Shown in pieces: positions 5,071-5,923 of a stretch of 5,923 nt of DNA; the first letter of the stretch is position 1, and each line of letters starts with the position of its first letter. Source of the stretch: Streptosporangiaceae bacterium. GTDB taxonomy: Bacteria; Actinomycetota; Actinomycetes; Streptosporangiales; Streptosporangiaceae. The position numbers and the translations under genes were made by a program. The notes under the pieces were generated by a model. That model searched no databases. It was given only the letters and a program-made list of their open reading frames with translations, and was not told the DNA's origin. The stretch spans positions 1 to 5,923 of the forward strand of contig JASIBM010000248.1 in NCBI GenBank assembly GCA_030045175.1, in the 5' to 3' direction.

Positions 5071-5682
5071 CTAGGCCGCGGCGGGCCGCGGCGGGGCTTG
5101 GGCGGGGGCGAGGCCGGCGAGCTGGCGGCGGAGCTTGCCCCGGGCACGGTGCAGGCGGGACATGACGGTGCCGATGGGGGTGCCCATGATGGCGGCGACC
5201 TCGCGGTAGGCGTAGCCCTCGACGTCGGCGAGCCAGATCGCGGCGCGATGGCTGGCGGGCAGGTCGGCCAGGGCGGCAAGCACGGCAGGGTCGGTGATCT
5301 TGTCCAGCGCCTCGGCTTCAGCGGACCTGGCGGGGCCCGCCAGCGGGTCGGCGCTCGGCAGCCAGCCGACGTACGGGTCGGCTCCAGGGGCGATCGCGGG
5401 CTCACGGCGGCGCTTGCGGCAACCGTTGATGAACGTGTTGGTCAGGATCTTGTGTAGCCAGGCGCGCAGGTTGGTGCCGGGAGTGAACTGGGCGAAGGAC
5501 GCGCAGGCCCTGGCGAGGGCCTCTTGGACCAAGTCCTCGGCGTCGGCTGGGTTGCGCGTCAGCCGGAGCGCGGCCGGGTACAGGCCGGCCAGGTACGGCC
5601 GGACCTGCTCCTCGAAGCTGGGGTGACGGCCTGCGTCCTCTTCGAAGCTAGCATCGCGGCCGGTGGCAGCGGGCGGGGTCAT
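5071..5682 (-). CDS. ECF RNA polymerase sigma factor, SigR/SigH type
   Basis: This 203-residue protein is an extracytoplasmic-function sigma factor that would direct RNA polymerase to a stress regulon. Region 2 spans about 27-92 and includes LTRNPADAEDLVQEAL (41-56) and GTNLRAWLHKILTNTFIN (69-86). Region 4 spans about 135-188 and includes LADVEGYAYREVAAIMG (151-167) and TPIGTVMSRLHRARGKLR (168-185). These segments closely follow Streptomyces SigR and mycobacterial SigH, which answer to thiol-oxidative stress under the zinc anti-sigma RsrA/RshA. No such gene follows here; the next gene converges. The ATG at 5682 is chosen because AGGGAG (5691-5696) lies 8 nt upstream. An ATG at 5709 and further starts up to 5883 are in frame but lack a ribosome site. 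Near the N-terminus SFEE occurs twice (12-15 and 22-25), a small local duplication. The C-terminus is an Ala/Pro tail. It could be a paralogue rather than the SigR orthologue. Confidence 0.9.
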   Translation of the reverse strand: MTPPAATGRDASFEEDAGRHPSFEEQVRPYLAGLYPAALRLTRNPADAEDLVQEALARACASFAQFTPGTNLRAWLHKILTNTFINGCRKRRREPAIAPGADPYVGWLPSADPLAGPARSAEAEALDKITDPAVLAALADLPASHRAAIWLADVEGYAYREVAAIMGTPIGTVMSRLHRARGKLRRQLAGLAPAQAPPRPAAA

Positions 5683-5690
5683 CGCGGCGG

Positions 5691-5696
5691 CTCCCT
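5691..5696 (-). promoter_or_regulatory. Ribosome binding site deciding the sigma factor start
   Basis: The minus strand reads AGGGAG, 8 nt before the ATG at 5682. No comparable site precedes the in-frame ATG at 5709, so the shorter form is preferred. Confidence 0.6.
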
Positions 5697-5831
5697 GGTT
5701 GTCGGTCATCTGGTTCGACGCGGGCCGGACCCGGACGGATTCGTGATCTGGGTAACATCCGCGCGTGCCACCGGCCGGCCCCGCGGAGCCAGGGACCGGC
5801 CCAGTCCGGTTATTTCCCGCCACACCCGTCC

Positions 5832-5858
5832 AGACGCACCCGAGCCCGTCTCGGTTCA
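5832..5858 (-). promoter_or_regulatory. Candidate ECF-type promoter upstream of the sigma gene
   Basis: On the minus strand, TGAAC (5858-5854) and CGTCT (5836-5832) are separated by 17 nt. This resembles the general ECF pattern of a GAAC-type -35 and a CGTC-type -10. It does not fit the SigR consensus (GGAAT, 18 nt, GTT). The match is short and could be chance. Confidence 0.25.
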
Positions 5859-5923
5859 CATCAATTTCGTCACGCCGCACCAAGGCTCACACGAGCCTCC
5901 GCCAGGCCACGGCACAGTCCCGG

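Noticed and set aside
5074..5094. Direct repeat of GGCCGCGGCG near the end of the sigma gene
   Set aside because: It encodes the Arg/Pro/Ala tail of the sigma factor and is explained by codon use in a low-complexity stretch.

Overview
The window is very GC-rich, with strong third-position GC bias, GTG start codons, and gene families typical of Actinomycetota. A filamentous or soil actinomycete is a reasonable guess; the sequence does not allow a genus call. I see no rRNA, tRNA, CRISPR array, insertion sequence or integrase.

Layout. (1) 49-903, plus strand: a monofunctional, membrane-anchored peptidoglycan glycosyltransferase (GT51) with degenerate catalytic motifs. (2) 894-2006, minus strand: a two-gene operon of tandem GtrA-family membrane proteins. 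Its last stop codon lies inside the 3' end of the GT51 gene, so the two units converge with a 10-bp overlap. (3) 2007-2182: a divergent promoter region of about 176 bp. (4) 2183-4801, plus strand: a tightly coupled ABC-2 exporter operon of one ATPase and two different permeases, resembling the NodI/NodJ and DrrA/DrrB group. (5) 4802-5070: a convergent intergenic region with two strong hairpins and three tandem 13-bp repeats. (6) 5071-5682 (start chosen), minus strand: an ECF sigma factor of the SigR/SigH type with no anti-sigma gene downstream. (7) 5683-5923: its upstream region, with a weak ECF-like promoter candidate.

The genes share a cell-envelope theme: a glycan polymerase, two putative movers of polyprenyl-linked sugars, and an exporter of the kind that moves lipo-oligosaccharides or hydrophobic compounds. 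That they work together is inference from adjacency only; they lie in separate transcription units. The sigma factor could be a neighbour with no functional link. Nothing in the window clearly demands a new system. The features most worth checking are the GtrA pair with oppositely charged tails and a near-identical DNA patch, the altered GT51 motifs, the sigma factor lacking an RsrA-like partner, and the repeat/hairpin block.
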